NCBI GenBank assembly: GCA_963760935.1
Contig: CAVXFB010000006.1
Span: 124,001 to 188,000, forward strand
DNA: 64,000 nucleotides
Direction: 5' to 3'
Source: CAVXFB01 sp963760935
Lineage (GTDB): Bacteria; Planctomycetota; Planctomycetia; Pirellulales; Thermoguttaceae
A program made the translations under genes and the position numbers. The notes below the pieces were generated by a model. That model had not been told where the DNA came from, searched no databases, and was given only the letters and a program-made list of their open reading frames with translations. Below are positions 17,812 to 25,485 of the stretch, piece after piece (within the stretch, counting starts at the first letter, position 1; each line of letters opens with the position of its first letter).

Positions 17812-19735
17812 TGTCGCGTACCTTCCAACCGTCATAGGTTTGGCCGTTCGTCTTAGTCACGGTCGCCGGTTGTAGCGTGCCGTCTGCAATCAGTGAGGCA
17901 AACGCCGCGGGGAATCGTTTATGGGGGATGGCCACGCGGTCGCGTAAGCCGGCCTTGGTTTCGGACGCCTTCAGCCTCACCGCCGCGTTGACGATTTCCT
18001 TGCGGTCGGCTTCCAAGGTTTCTTGCTGCCGGGCTTCGCGGTCGGTCTTGCACTTGCCCGGGATTTTCAGTTCGGCCGGGTTCAAAGAATCGTCGCGGGT
18101 GAACAAAGGATACGCCCAACGTACAACGAAAGGGCTCATCGGCGGGAAGTTTCGCAATGTCGCTTCGACGGTGTAGCAATCTTCCTCGCGGTGGCGGGTG
18201 AAGTTTAACAGGCTGTCGGGATCGCGGGCAAAGACGCCCGAACCACTAACGCGGTCGATTGCATCTTTGGCCGCCTGGTTGCCTTTCGAGTAGTGGGCAC
18301 CAAACGCAACCGCCGCCCCTGTTTGCACGGCCAGATATTCAATCGAGTTCATCAACGCGGCCATTTCGCGAGCCCCGTTCTCGTTGTCCATCCCGCCATA
18401 AAGTTTGTAGATAGGGTCGAGGATAATGAGCCCGTGCCCGCCGTCCGCTATCCGGTCGAGAATTGGCGGGAAGATTTCCATGTGACTGGTCGCATAGCCC
18501 CGAAGATTCCACACGTCCAGCCGGCCGGATTCCTGAATAATCCCCTTCGCTTCGGCAAGAGTCTCGAATCGTCGCCGGGCAAACGCCGCTTGGATTTCCA
18601 GATTCACGTAGAGAACCTTGGCCGACGCCGTTTCGCAGCCAAGCCACGGCAAGCCGTAGGCCACAGACATTCCCATGTCCATCAACGCCCACGTTTTGTA
18701 CCCCTTGGATGCACCGCCCTCTGATAGTTTTGAACCGCGGTGGAGAACACCTTGAATGAGTTCCGGCGGTAGGGGCAATTCTCTTGCACAGAAGTCGCAA
18801 ACGTCTTCTATGGTCGGCAAGTGTACTCGCTCATCGGCAATGGGCTTCGCCTCTTCGATTGCCTTGCGAATCATCGCCGGCCCGCTCTCGCCAAACTTGC
18901 GTAGCACGTCGCGTACATCTTCGCCGCCGCTCTCTTTCACCTCGACCGGCAACCGTGCAATGCAAATCGACCGGGCCACGCCCCGCAAGATTTCGGCCGT
19001 CTTTTCCGCCCCTTCCTGCCCCGCGGTGTCGCCGTCGGGAATCACTACCACGTCAATGCCTAAGAACAACGGGGCAAACTTCGGATTAAGTCGATTGTTT
19101 GGCAGCCCGGCCGCGTTATATCCGAGCCCATGCAACGCCGCCGAATCTTTCACGCCCTCGACTATGGCCCATCGCTCGCCGGCCTGGGGCTTCCGTGTCG
19201 GCAGAAACACCCCGACCGGCTTTCCCTTGGCGTATAGTCCCTTGCCGTTGTCGAGGGTCAGTGTGAACGTGGAACATGGTTCGCCATCAGGGCCAAACAT
19301 CGGGAAGGAAACGGCCTTGTCTTGCACTTCCGCCCCAAAGGCGAGAAACCCCGCGGCCGTCACGCCCTTTTTGCGTGCTATCGTGTCGAGGATCGCGGTA
19401 TCGGGGCTGTCGTTAATTCCCGCCAATTGACGGGAATTGTCTGCCGCTTGCCCGTTGGCTTTGCCGTTGCCGTTTGCCGGCGGGTCGAATAGTCCTACGT
19501 CAACCATCAGCCGCTTCGCCGTTTCGTGGTCGCCCGTCACCACCTTGCAGAGGTCGAAAGCGTTAAGGGTCTTCTGACACGAATAGCAGAAGTAAACGCC
19601 GGTGTCGCTGTGAATCCGCCCGGCATCGGATGATTGACACGATACGCAAGCCGTTCGCAAATCGTGGCCTTCCGTGCCGATAACCTCTAGCCCCAACCGC
19701 TCGGCAAGGATTCGGCCAGCTTCGCGTTGCGTCAT
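17798..19735 (-). CDS. Satellite primase-helicase (zinc finger, TOPRIM, RepA-type ATPase)
   Basis: The 645-residue protein replicates the element. Order: zinc-binding CVSCQ...CYSCQ (about 30-55); TOPRIM with WAIVEGVKDSAAL and VVIPDGDTAGQEGA (about 210-300); a RecA/RepA-like helicase core with a Walker-A-like loop GGASKGYKT and Walker B GLIILDPIYK (about 340-530); a basic C-terminal winged part. Walker A deviates from GxxGKS/T in having Tyr before Lys-Thr. The start at 19735 follows GGGTGA and overlaps the preceding stop as ATGA. Known: fused primase-helicases are typical of satellites and P4-like elements. Iteron-like repeats touch its 3' end. Confidence 0.88.
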   Translation of the reverse strand: MTQREAGRILAERLGLEVIGTEGHDLRTACVSCQSSDAGRIHSDTGVYFCYSCQKTLNAFDLCKVVTGDHETAKRLMVDVGLFDPPANGNGKANGQAADNSRQLAGINDSPDTAILDTIARKKGVTAAGFLAFGAEVQDKAVSFPMFGPDGEPCSTFTLTLDNGKGLYAKGKPVGVFLPTRKPQAGERWAIVEGVKDSAALHGLGYNAAGLPNNRLNPKFAPLFLGIDVVVIPDGDTAGQEGAEKTAEILRGVARSICIARLPVEVKESGGEDVRDVLRKFGESGPAMIRKAIEEAKPIADERVHLPTIEDVCDFCARELPLPPELIQGVLHRGSKLSEGGASKGYKTWALMDMGMSVAYGLPWLGCETASAKVLYVNLEIQAAFARRRFETLAEAKGIIQESGRLDVWNLRGYATSHMEIFPPILDRIADGGHGLIILDPIYKLYGGMDNENGAREMAALMNSIEYLAVQTGAAVAFGAHYSKGNQAAKDAIDRVSGSGVFARDPDSLLNFTRHREEDCYTVEATLRNFPPMSPFVVRWAYPLFTRDDSLNPAELKIPGKCKTDREARQQETLEADRKEIVNAAVRLKASETKAGLRDRVAIPHKRFPAAFASLIADGTLQPATVTKTNGQTYDGWKVRDNEEI

Positions 19736-19917
19736 CGTTTCACCCCCAACCGCTCGCGTTGCAGTTCCAACATTGCTTGCACCGCAGCCGCACAGTATTG
19801 GTCGAGGGCCACACGTGCCGGGCCCTTCAACGCCTTTGCCACGGCCTCGACTCGCCGCAAATGTGGCAACAGTTCGGCGGCCAACTCGGCTATCATTGCC
19901 CGTTGTTCGTCGGTCAT
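19732..19917 (-). CDS. 61-residue helical protein in the replication operon
   Basis: MTDEQRAMIAELAAELLPHL and the rest form two or three amphipathic helices (VEAVAKALKGPARVALDQYC). ATGA overlaps join it to the genes on both sides, so it is almost certainly translated as part of the replication operon. No family is recognised; a replication accessory or DNA-binding role is possible. Confidence 0.65.
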   Translation of the reverse strand: MTDEQRAMIAELAAELLPHLRRVEAVAKALKGPARVALDQYCAAAVQAMLELQRERLGVKR

Positions 19918-20171
19918 TGCTCACCGCCTTCCTGCCCGTTGCCGGCGGCCTGTTGCTCGGCAAGTCGCTTGAACCAGTCGAGGGCATCGCTGCCGAGAAC
20001 AAACTTGCAACGCCCAAAAAGAATTGTTCGCAGCCCGGCCCGCTGGGCATCGGCAAGGGCCTTGTTGTGGAGGTCCAGCCGTCGGCCAAACTCTCGCATC
20101 GGATAGATTGCGTCGGCCGAGATGCTGCCGAGTTGACGCGGGGCGGGTTTGTCGAGGGGGCGGGGCTTCAT
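19914..20171 (-). CDS. Small putative DNA-binding (excisionase-like) protein
   Basis: 85 residues from MKPRPLDKPAPRQLG. The stretch AIYPMREFGRRLDLHNKALA followed by AGLRTILFGRCKFVLG resembles a winged-helix/HTH fold in which the second helix reads DNA, followed by DALDWFKRLAEQQ. Start and stop both overlap neighbours as ATGA. A directionality or replication-control role is inferred from the fold and operon position. Confidence 0.68.
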   Translation of the reverse strand: MKPRPLDKPAPRQLGSISADAIYPMREFGRRLDLHNKALADAQRAGLRTILFGRCKFVLGSDALDWFKRLAEQQAAGNGQEGGEQ

Positions 20172-20347
20172 CGGTCGCCCCCTTGTCGCTTTTCGAGTGC
20201 CGCAATGACGGCTTCCGGGTCGAATCGAATCACCTTCGGCGTGATTCGTACCGCGGGAATCCGCCCGTCGCGTGCCCACTTCTGCAAGGTCAGTGGCCGG
20301 ACTCTCAGCCGGTCTGCCATTTCTCCGGCCGTAACAAGGTCGCTCAT
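20168..20347 (-). CDS. 59-residue HTH protein (MerR/excisionase type)
   Basis: MSDLVTAGEMADRLRVRPLT continues LQKWARDGRIPAVRITPKVI and RFDPEAVIAALEKR. This is the classic small helix-turn-helix of excisionases and phage regulators: recognition helix LTLQKWARDG, then a beta wing around IPAVRI. AGGTG lies 5 nt before the ATG, and the stop overlaps the next start as ATGA. It is first in the replication operon, so it is the best candidate for Xis/AlpA of the satellite. Confidence 0.78.
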   Translation of the reverse strand: MSDLVTAGEMADRLRVRPLTLQKWARDGRIPAVRITPKVIRFDPEAVIAALEKRQGGDR

Positions 20348-20393
20348 CGTGTCACCTGAAAAACGAGGTTGTGTATCCCCTCATTTCCCGGGC

Positions 20394-20460
20394 ATATTCC
20401 GAAAAGAATGGAATAACGATGGAATAATCAGACACCGCAACAATTTGCGGCGGAATAATC
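20394..20460. promoter_or_regulatory. Candidate operator: repeated GGAATAA sites upstream of the replication operon
   Basis: GGAATAA occurs at 20410, 20421 and 20452, with an inverted ATTCC at 20396 facing GAAT, in the 131-nt gap between the 233-residue HTH gene and the replication operon. The region is AT-rich compared with its surroundings. Regulator binding is inferred from position. Confidence 0.42.
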
Positions 20461-20478
20461 ACGCAAAAAAGAACGGAA

Positions 20479-21180
20479 CTATTCCTTGTTCCAACCGTGC
20501 CCCGTGATTTGGGCCAACTTCTCTATCTGTGCCGGTGTGCGGTGGTCGGCACGTGGCCCCAAGTCTATCTTCTCGGGATCCATTGCCATTGGCTTCGTGT
20601 TGAGCGATTCGGTTCTCGGAATCTCTGGCATCTTGTTTCCGGCGTCACGCCATTGTTTGACGGTGGCTATCCACTTGGAAATATTGCCCTGTGTGGTGTT
20701 CAGCCAATTGGCTATTTCCGTTTGTGTGCGTCCGGCTTGCTCAGCCCAGTAAGCTTGAAATTGTTTCCGCCGCGGCTCTTTGATACTGGCCGGTGGTATG
20801 GTCGCCGCTGTTTCTTCCTGCAAACGCTCATCGGCCCCGCTCTCTATCGCTGGCAGCCGGTGCCAGATTGCCGTTAGGGCGTCGCCGTGCCGTGCTAGGT
20901 GTGGCCCCATCGGCTTGCGTTGCCGGAGAGCCAACAGCAACGCCTCATGCGTTTGCCAAGCATCCCGCAACAACGGATTGAACACTAGTAACAAGCCCGC
21001 GTTGGTCACTTCAGCAACCGCGGCCCGTTGACGCTTTACCGCCTCATGCTCATGCTCGGCAAGCGTTTCGCCAAGGTTATCTGCAAAGTCGGGTCGCTCT
21101 CTGGCGACAAAAGCCCAATCACGGAACCGCCGTAGGCAATCGACAAAAGCCGCCGTCGCCGAAACTGGTTGAGAAGCCAT
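20479..21180 (-). CDS. HTH protein, probable satellite regulator
   Basis: 233 residues from MASQPVSATAAFVDCLRRFR; AAGGA precedes the start. The N-terminal ~130 residues are helical (LGETLAEHEHEAVKRQRAAV). The C-terminal part has a helix-turn-helix: GRTQTEIANWLNTTQGNISKWIATVKQW, where QTEIANWL and GNISKWI form the two helices. This Sin3/Xre-like arrangement suggests DNA recognition. It is the first gene of the element from the right end, facing the replication operon, a place where satellites keep their master regulator. Confidence 0.7.
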   Translation of the reverse strand: MASQPVSATAAFVDCLRRFRDWAFVARERPDFADNLGETLAEHEHEAVKRQRAAVAEVTNAGLLLVFNPLLRDAWQTHEALLLALRQRKPMGPHLARHGDALTAIWHRLPAIESGADERLQEETAATIPPASIKEPRRKQFQAYWAEQAGRTQTEIANWLNTTQGNISKWIATVKQWRDAGNKMPEIPRTESLNTKPMAMDPEKIDLGPRADHRTPAQIEKLAQITGHGWNKE

Positions 21181-21344
21181 TAGAGAATCCTTCCATGTTA
21201 GTGCCGGGCCGCTCCTGGTGATTGCGTCGGAAGGATTAGAACCACGCAACCACCAGGAACGTATTGGGCCAACTCGCTTGCAAGTCGCGTCGGCCGCCCG
21301 GCATGTCTATCAGTCTAAGGTTTCACGCTCTCCAAACAAGGTCA

Positions 21345-21365
21345 AGTGTTGCCGCGAGTGTTGTC
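21345..21365. repeat. Arm-type integrase-site candidates (right arm)
   Basis: AGTGTTGCC at 21345-21353 and AGTGTTGTC at 21357-21365, 115-135 bp inside the right core, matching the left-arm repeats. An inverted GGCAAC lies near 21402. The rest of 21181-21479 holds no gene. Confidence 0.5.
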
Positions 21366-21479
21366 ACAACGCCGCTTTCGGTAGTCTTTCGGCAATGTGT
21401 CGGCAACGTATTGCATCACGTTTCCCCGCAGTTTTCGAGGGTTTCGGTAGTTAGTCGATAGTGTACGCAAGTATCCTAG

Positions 21480-21525
21480 GGACTGTCGATCCGGTGGTTG
21501 CGGGTTCGATTCCCGTCGCCCTCGC
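21480..21525 (+). other. attR: right 46-bp attachment core
   Basis: A perfect copy of 13043-13088. It is the original 3' end of tRNA-Asp, displaced by integration and still followed by a terminator. Confidence 0.95.
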
Positions 21526-21530
21526 CTTAT

Positions 21531-21570
21531 AGACCCGTTGACCAGCGTTGTCGGCGGGTCTTTTCTTTTG
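21531..21570 (+). terminator. Original tRNA-Asp terminator, displaced by the satellite
   Basis: AGACCCG (21531-21537) pairs with CGGGTCT (21555-21561), followed by a T-rich tail TTTTCTTTTG to 21570. The group IIC intron starts at the next base. Confidence 0.75.
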
Positions 21571-22234
21571 GTGCGTCAGGCATGACGCGCAGCGTCATAC
21601 CTGACGCTGTCAACCGGGTAGCGAAAGCGAGCCGGGAAGTGACTGGCCGGGTGAGAGTCCCGGCGGAGACCTTAATGACAGGAACTCCTAGCCGAAACGC
21701 AAGGGCGTCCGCCGTGAGGCGGAGTCCGAAGGAAGCGGCAGGCAAACTCCTGGCCCGAAGAACATGAATCGCATACGAGGCGTCGAACCGGTGGGCGAGA
21801 GGGCCAATAGACTCGAAGCCCAACGTCATTCGGACCGGTTCGGCGTATATGCGGCGGGTGTATGGGAGGAAAGTCACGCGCCTTACCCTGAGAGATCTGT
21901 CGTCCTGCCAATGGCTAGGCCCGTCGCAAGGCGGGCCGAAGGGACGACAGAAGTCAGCCGAGGCCATAGTAGTCGCGGGCCGGCGGCCCGCTCGATCGAG
22001 ACACTCGCCCGAAAGGGGAGAAACGGCCGGGGATCGCAAGGCCGCATCGACGTGCCGAAGGGCCGAACAGATTAGACCGAACCGACGCAGAGCATTCGAT
22101 GCCTGAACGAGATGCAGACAAGATGGCTGGAAAGCCGGATCGCAACCGGAGGGTAGGCGGCGGAACCGCCGAGAGCACGGTCTGCGCATCAAGCAGGCAC
22201 GGCATGTAATGAGCACGTCGGCGAGAAGACCTTG

Positions 22235-23500
22235 ATGACGATGGAGGAGGTTGTATGCCCTAAGAACATGCTGGCGGCTTACCGGCAGGTGGTTGGCAAC
22301 AAGGGCGCTCCGGGCGTTGACGGAATCACCGTTGACGACTTGAAGCCCTTGCTCCAAGCCTGCTGGGAGGCCATCCGGGAAGAACTGCTCAGCGGTACGT
22401 ATCGTCCCTCGCCGGTTCGGAAGGTGGAAATCCCCAAGCCGGGCGGCAAAGGCGTGCGGATGCTGGGCATTCCGACGGTTCTCGATCGACTGATTCAACA
22501 GGCCCTCAACCAAGTGTTGCAGCGATACTTCGATCCTCGATTTTCGGACCAAAGCTTCGGCTTTCGTCCGAGACGCAGCGCCCATCAAGCGATTGATCGG
22601 GCGCGGGAGTACATCGAGGCCGGGCATCGCTGGGTGGTGGACATGGATCTGGAGAAGTTCTTCGATCGGGTCAACCACGACATCTTGATGTCGCGGCTGG
22701 CTCGGCACATCGAAGACAAACGCATCCTTCGTCTGATCCGCCGCTACTTGCAGGCGGGCATGATGGAAGATGGACTGGTGGCGCAACGCACGGAAGGGAC
22801 GCCGCAAGGCGGCCCGCTCTCGCCGCTGCTGAGCAACATCCTGCTCGACGAGTTGGATAGCGAGCTTCAGCGGCGTGGGCACCGATTCGTCCGATACGCC
22901 GACGATTGTAACATCTATGTGCGGTCGAAAGCGGCGGGCGAACGCGTTTTGTCGTCGGTCGAGCGATTCCTTCGGGAACGTTTGCGTTTGAAGGTCAATC
23001 GAGAGAAGAGTGCGGTGGACCGGCCCTGGAACCGCAAGTTCCTGGGCTATACGGTGACGCCGCATCGCCAACCAAAGCTGAAGGTGTCGCCTCAGTCGGT
23101 GAAACGATTGAAGGAGAAACTTCGGACGATTTTCCGGCGTGGTCGAGGGCGTAGCCTTCGTCGCGTGTTGGAGGAATTGCGTCCAGTGCTTCGCGGTTGG
23201 GTGTCGTACTACCGGAAATCGCAGATTCGGATCACGTTCGAGGAACTGGACCAGTGGATTCGCCGGAAACTGCGGGCCATTCTTTGGCGGCAGTGGAAGC
23301 GAAACTGGACTCGCGCCCGCGAACTGATGCGACGCGGACTGGACCACGCCCGAGCGTGGACTTCCGCGACCAACGGGCATGGCCCTTGGTGGAATGCCGG
23401 CGCAAGCCACATGAACCAAGCGGTCCCGACCCGTTATCTGCACCAGCTCGGTCTGGTGAGCCTTATTACCGAGTCACAGCGTTTTAAGCGTTTAATCTGA
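22235..23500 (+). CDS. ltrA: Group II intron reverse transcriptase/maturase
   Basis: About 421 residues. The order is RT0-RT7 (KGAPGVDGITVDDL; RMLGIPTVLDRLIQQALNQV; FGFRPRRSAHQAI; VVDMDLEKFFDRVNHD; GTPQGGPLSPLLSNILLDEL; RYADDCNIYV with the catalytic YADD; LGYTV), then the thumb/maturase domain X (LRGWVSYYRKSQIRITFEELDQWI). There is no HNH endonuclease domain, as in IIC proteins. The catalytic Asp residues are intact. Starts at 22235 or 22241 are both possible. The stop overlaps the first base pairs of domain V. Confidence 0.93.
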   Translation: MTMEEVVCPKNMLAAYRQVVGNKGAPGVDGITVDDLKPLLQACWEAIREELLSGTYRPSPVRKVEIPKPGGKGVRMLGIPTVLDRLIQQALNQVLQRYFDPRFSDQSFGFRPRRSAHQAIDRAREYIEAGHRWVVDMDLEKFFDRVNHDILMSRLARHIEDKRILRLIRRYLQAGMMEDGLVAQRTEGTPQGGPLSPLLSNILLDELDSELQRRGHRFVRYADDCNIYVRSKAAGERVLSSVERFLRERLRLKVNREKSAVDRPWNRKFLGYTVTPHRQPKLKVSPQSVKRLKEKLRTIFRRGRGRSLRRVLEELRPVLRGWVSYYRKSQIRITFEELDQWIRRKLRAILWRQWKRNWTRARELMRRGLDHARAWTSATNGHGPWWNAGASHMNQAVPTRYLHQLGLVSLITESQRFKRLI

Positions 23501-23571
23501 ACCGCCGTGTACGGAACCGTACGCACGGTCGTGTGGGAGGACGGGGGCGGCAACGCCCCCTCCTACCCGAT
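23499..23571 (+). ncRNA. Intron domains V and VI
   Basis: Domain V: stem around GAACCGCCGTGTACG, loop GAAC and CGTACGCACGGTCG. The stem has a CGC triad but one pair next to it appears to be C-C (CGGTCG where IIC relatives usually have CGGTGG). Domain VI: GGAGG-A-CGGGGGCG / CGCCCCC-TCC with an unpaired A near the 3' end as branch-point candidate. Confidence 0.65.
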
Positions 23572-23682
23572 ACCAGATAAGCACTTGCGGCAACGGTGTC
23601 GAAAGCGGTTTGATTCGTCGGCACCTGCCGTACCTAAGGCGACGGTCGCCCGCTGGGAGTTCTTCGCGACTGCGCTCGTTCG

Positions 23683-24171
23683 CTATAGCGGCCTTGCATA
23701 ATAAAGTGCTCCGCCGGACCCCTCGCCGTGGACGGCCTGGGAGAAGCCCGCCTTTTCGTAAATTTCACGGGCCCTCGTGTTGTCGGACTGGACCTCAAGC
23801 GTCACCTTGCAGCACCCCAAGTCGGCGGCCTTCTGCGCAACGGCATCAAGTAGAAGTCGCGCTATCCCTTGCCCCCGATGTGTGGGAAGAACCGCCAAGT
23901 CGTGAATATTGACCAGCGGCCTGGCTGCGAAGGTGGAAAACCCCCGAAAGCAGGTTGCGATGCCAACGGCCTCGCCCTCGACATACGCCAGGAGAATCAG
24001 AGCCGTCGGCTGGGCCAATAATCCCGGAACCAGGCGTTCCAGGACATCCGGCGGAAGCGGCCCGCCATTCCCCATCGCGTCCGACGCGTACGCTGCCGTC
24101 AAGGCGACCACGTCCCGTTGGTGATCAGTGCAATCTAAGTCAGCTTCAACGATTTCAACGTGCGGTTTCAT
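23683..24171 (-). CDS. GNAT-family N-acetyltransferase
   Basis: The 162-residue protein has the GNAT core: VNIHDLAVLPTHRGQGIARLLL (motif A with the acetyl-CoA loop RGQGIA), LGCCKVTLEVQSDNTRAREIYEKAGF (motif B) and a C-terminal ALYYARPL. It transfers an acetyl group from acetyl-CoA to an unknown amine. The start at 24171 (MKPHVEIVEADLD) matches the usual family beginning; a longer MSRCQGRR start is less likely. It is isolated, next to the intron, so context gives no substrate. Confidence 0.9.
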   Translation of the reverse strand: MKPHVEIVEADLDCTDHQRDVVALTAAYASDAMGNGGPLPPDVLERLVPGLLAQPTALILLAYVEGEAVGIATCFRGFSTFAARPLVNIHDLAVLPTHRGQGIARLLLDAVAQKAADLGCCKVTLEVQSDNTRAREIYEKAGFSQAVHGEGSGGALYYARPL

Positions 24172-24567
24172 TCTTCGACCTTGGCATCTGCTCAATGTGA
24201 GGCTCAGCGACGAGAGCCAGCCGCCGATGGCGTTCTTATTTTACTCTGTGCGAACCAACTGGCCCTAGGTCGCTGAACATCATCTGGTTGGACCGTCGAG
24301 ATTCTGAAGCACGTGCCCTGCTCGCATGCGGGGACGAAGTGCCGGGCACTGAGGTCCGAAGGCCCACCTGCCTTGCACAGTGTGATGCATCCACTTTATC
24401 CCATCTGTATACCACGTGCAGCAGACGAGTTGTAGTCTCGAAGGCATCGCTTTTTTCGATTCGCGGAAGGCAATGTTGATGATCGCATATTTTTGTCCTT
24501 GCACAAAGCCCGCGTGCCACGAGGGGCGCCGTGTGCGTGAGCACTGCCTCGGCGTTAGCACGATGCA
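24172..24567. other. Gene-free stretch
   Basis: No convincing coding region or RNA gene is seen. It must contain the acetyltransferase promoter. It could hold remnants of decayed sequence, but I recognise none. Confidence 0.45.
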
Positions 24568-25339
24568 TTACTGCCACGCGAAGTTGGCCACTACCGGCGC
24601 ATGGTCCGACGGTTTCGTCCCCTTCCGCTCCTGTCGGTCAATCTCGGCGCTGGTACACTGCTTTGCCAGATGATCTGTGGCCAAGACATAATCTATCCGC
24701 AAACCATTGTTCTTTGGAAAACCCAGCATTCTGTAGTCCCACCACGAATACAGCCCACCGTCGGGATGGTGACTACGGAAGACATCGTTTAGGCCCCAGG
24801 CGAGCAGGCGTTCTATCTCCTCGCGGCTGCCGTCATCAAATAACACGGTCGTCGCCCACTGGTCAGGATGGGCCACGTCCTTCTCGTCGCGGGCCACGTT
24901 GAGGTCGCCCGCGATGATCACCGGCATCGCGGGCGTGAACCGTTTCTCCAGGTAGGCCCTTAGCCGCCGAAACCAATCGAGCTTGAATGCGTAGGGCGCT
25001 GAGCCGACGACCTGGCCGTTGGGCGCGTAGGCGCTGATCACCTGGATGCCACCGAGTTCGGCGCAAGAGCCGGGCGTGGGAGTCATCTCCGCCATCGCAG
25101 AACCCCTTTTCGATCGTCACCGGCTCAGTTCGGCTGAGGATCGCAACACCGTTGTACGTCTTCTGCCCAAAGACGGTTGTGTGATAGCCGGCCGCTTGGA
25201 TCGCTTCGCGCGGAAACGCGTCGTCGGTCACCTTGAGCTCTTGAAGGCAAACCACGTCGGGCTGGTTATGTTCGAGCCAGCTCACCAGCCGCTCTAGCCG
25301 GGAGCGGACAGAGTTGACGTTCCATGTGGCTAGCTTCAT
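24568..25339 (-). CDS. xthA: Exodeoxyribonuclease III (frameshifted near 25062)
   Basis: The AP endonuclease/3'-exonuclease of base-excision repair. The first frame, from 25339, gives MKLATWNVNSVRSRLERLVS with the catalytic Asn, VVCLQELKVTDDAFP with the Mg-binding Glu, and runs through GGDDSHARLL; there the match jumps to the next frame: AELGGIQVISAYAPNGQ, then IIAGDLNVARDEKD (Asp and Asn), GLRIDYVLATDHLA and SDHAPVVANF (the general-base Asp-His). All catalytic residues are present if the two frames are joined; one base too many (or two too few) near 25062 breaks them. Length when joined is normal (about 256). Confidence 0.9.
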
Positions 25340-25485
25340 CGGCGGTCACCCTACGGCATCATATCAGAATTGGTTTGGCTCGCCCTCTTCGGGTTCACGT
25401 CCACATCTTCGGTACGGCCGAGCCGCCGGTAGGAGAGACTTCGCAGATAGTACACCTCGGCTGACAATGGATCGATGGCAATCGC

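Larger units (their letters stand above)
21571..23571 (+). mobile_element. Group IIC intron with reverse transcriptase
   Basis: The 5' end GTGCG (21571) fits the group II consensus. About 660 nt of structured RNA (domain I features such as GCGAAAGCGAGCCGGGAAGTG) precede the RT gene; domains V and VI follow it, ending CCTACCCGAT at 23571. Placement directly behind a terminator stem and T-run, in the same sense, is the known habit of class IIC introns. The boundaries are from consensus only. Confidence 0.85.

Noticed and set aside
21205..21250. T-arm-like sequence (GGTTCTAATCCTTCCGACGC, minus strand)
   Set aside because: It resembles a tRNA 3' end, but the T-stem does not pair and no anticodon or acceptor partner is found upstream; not a tRNA and not used as an att site.
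21527..23443. Open frame antisense to the group II intron (638 codons)
   Set aside because: Covers structured intron RNA and the RT gene; translation is Arg/His/Pro-rich without a fold.
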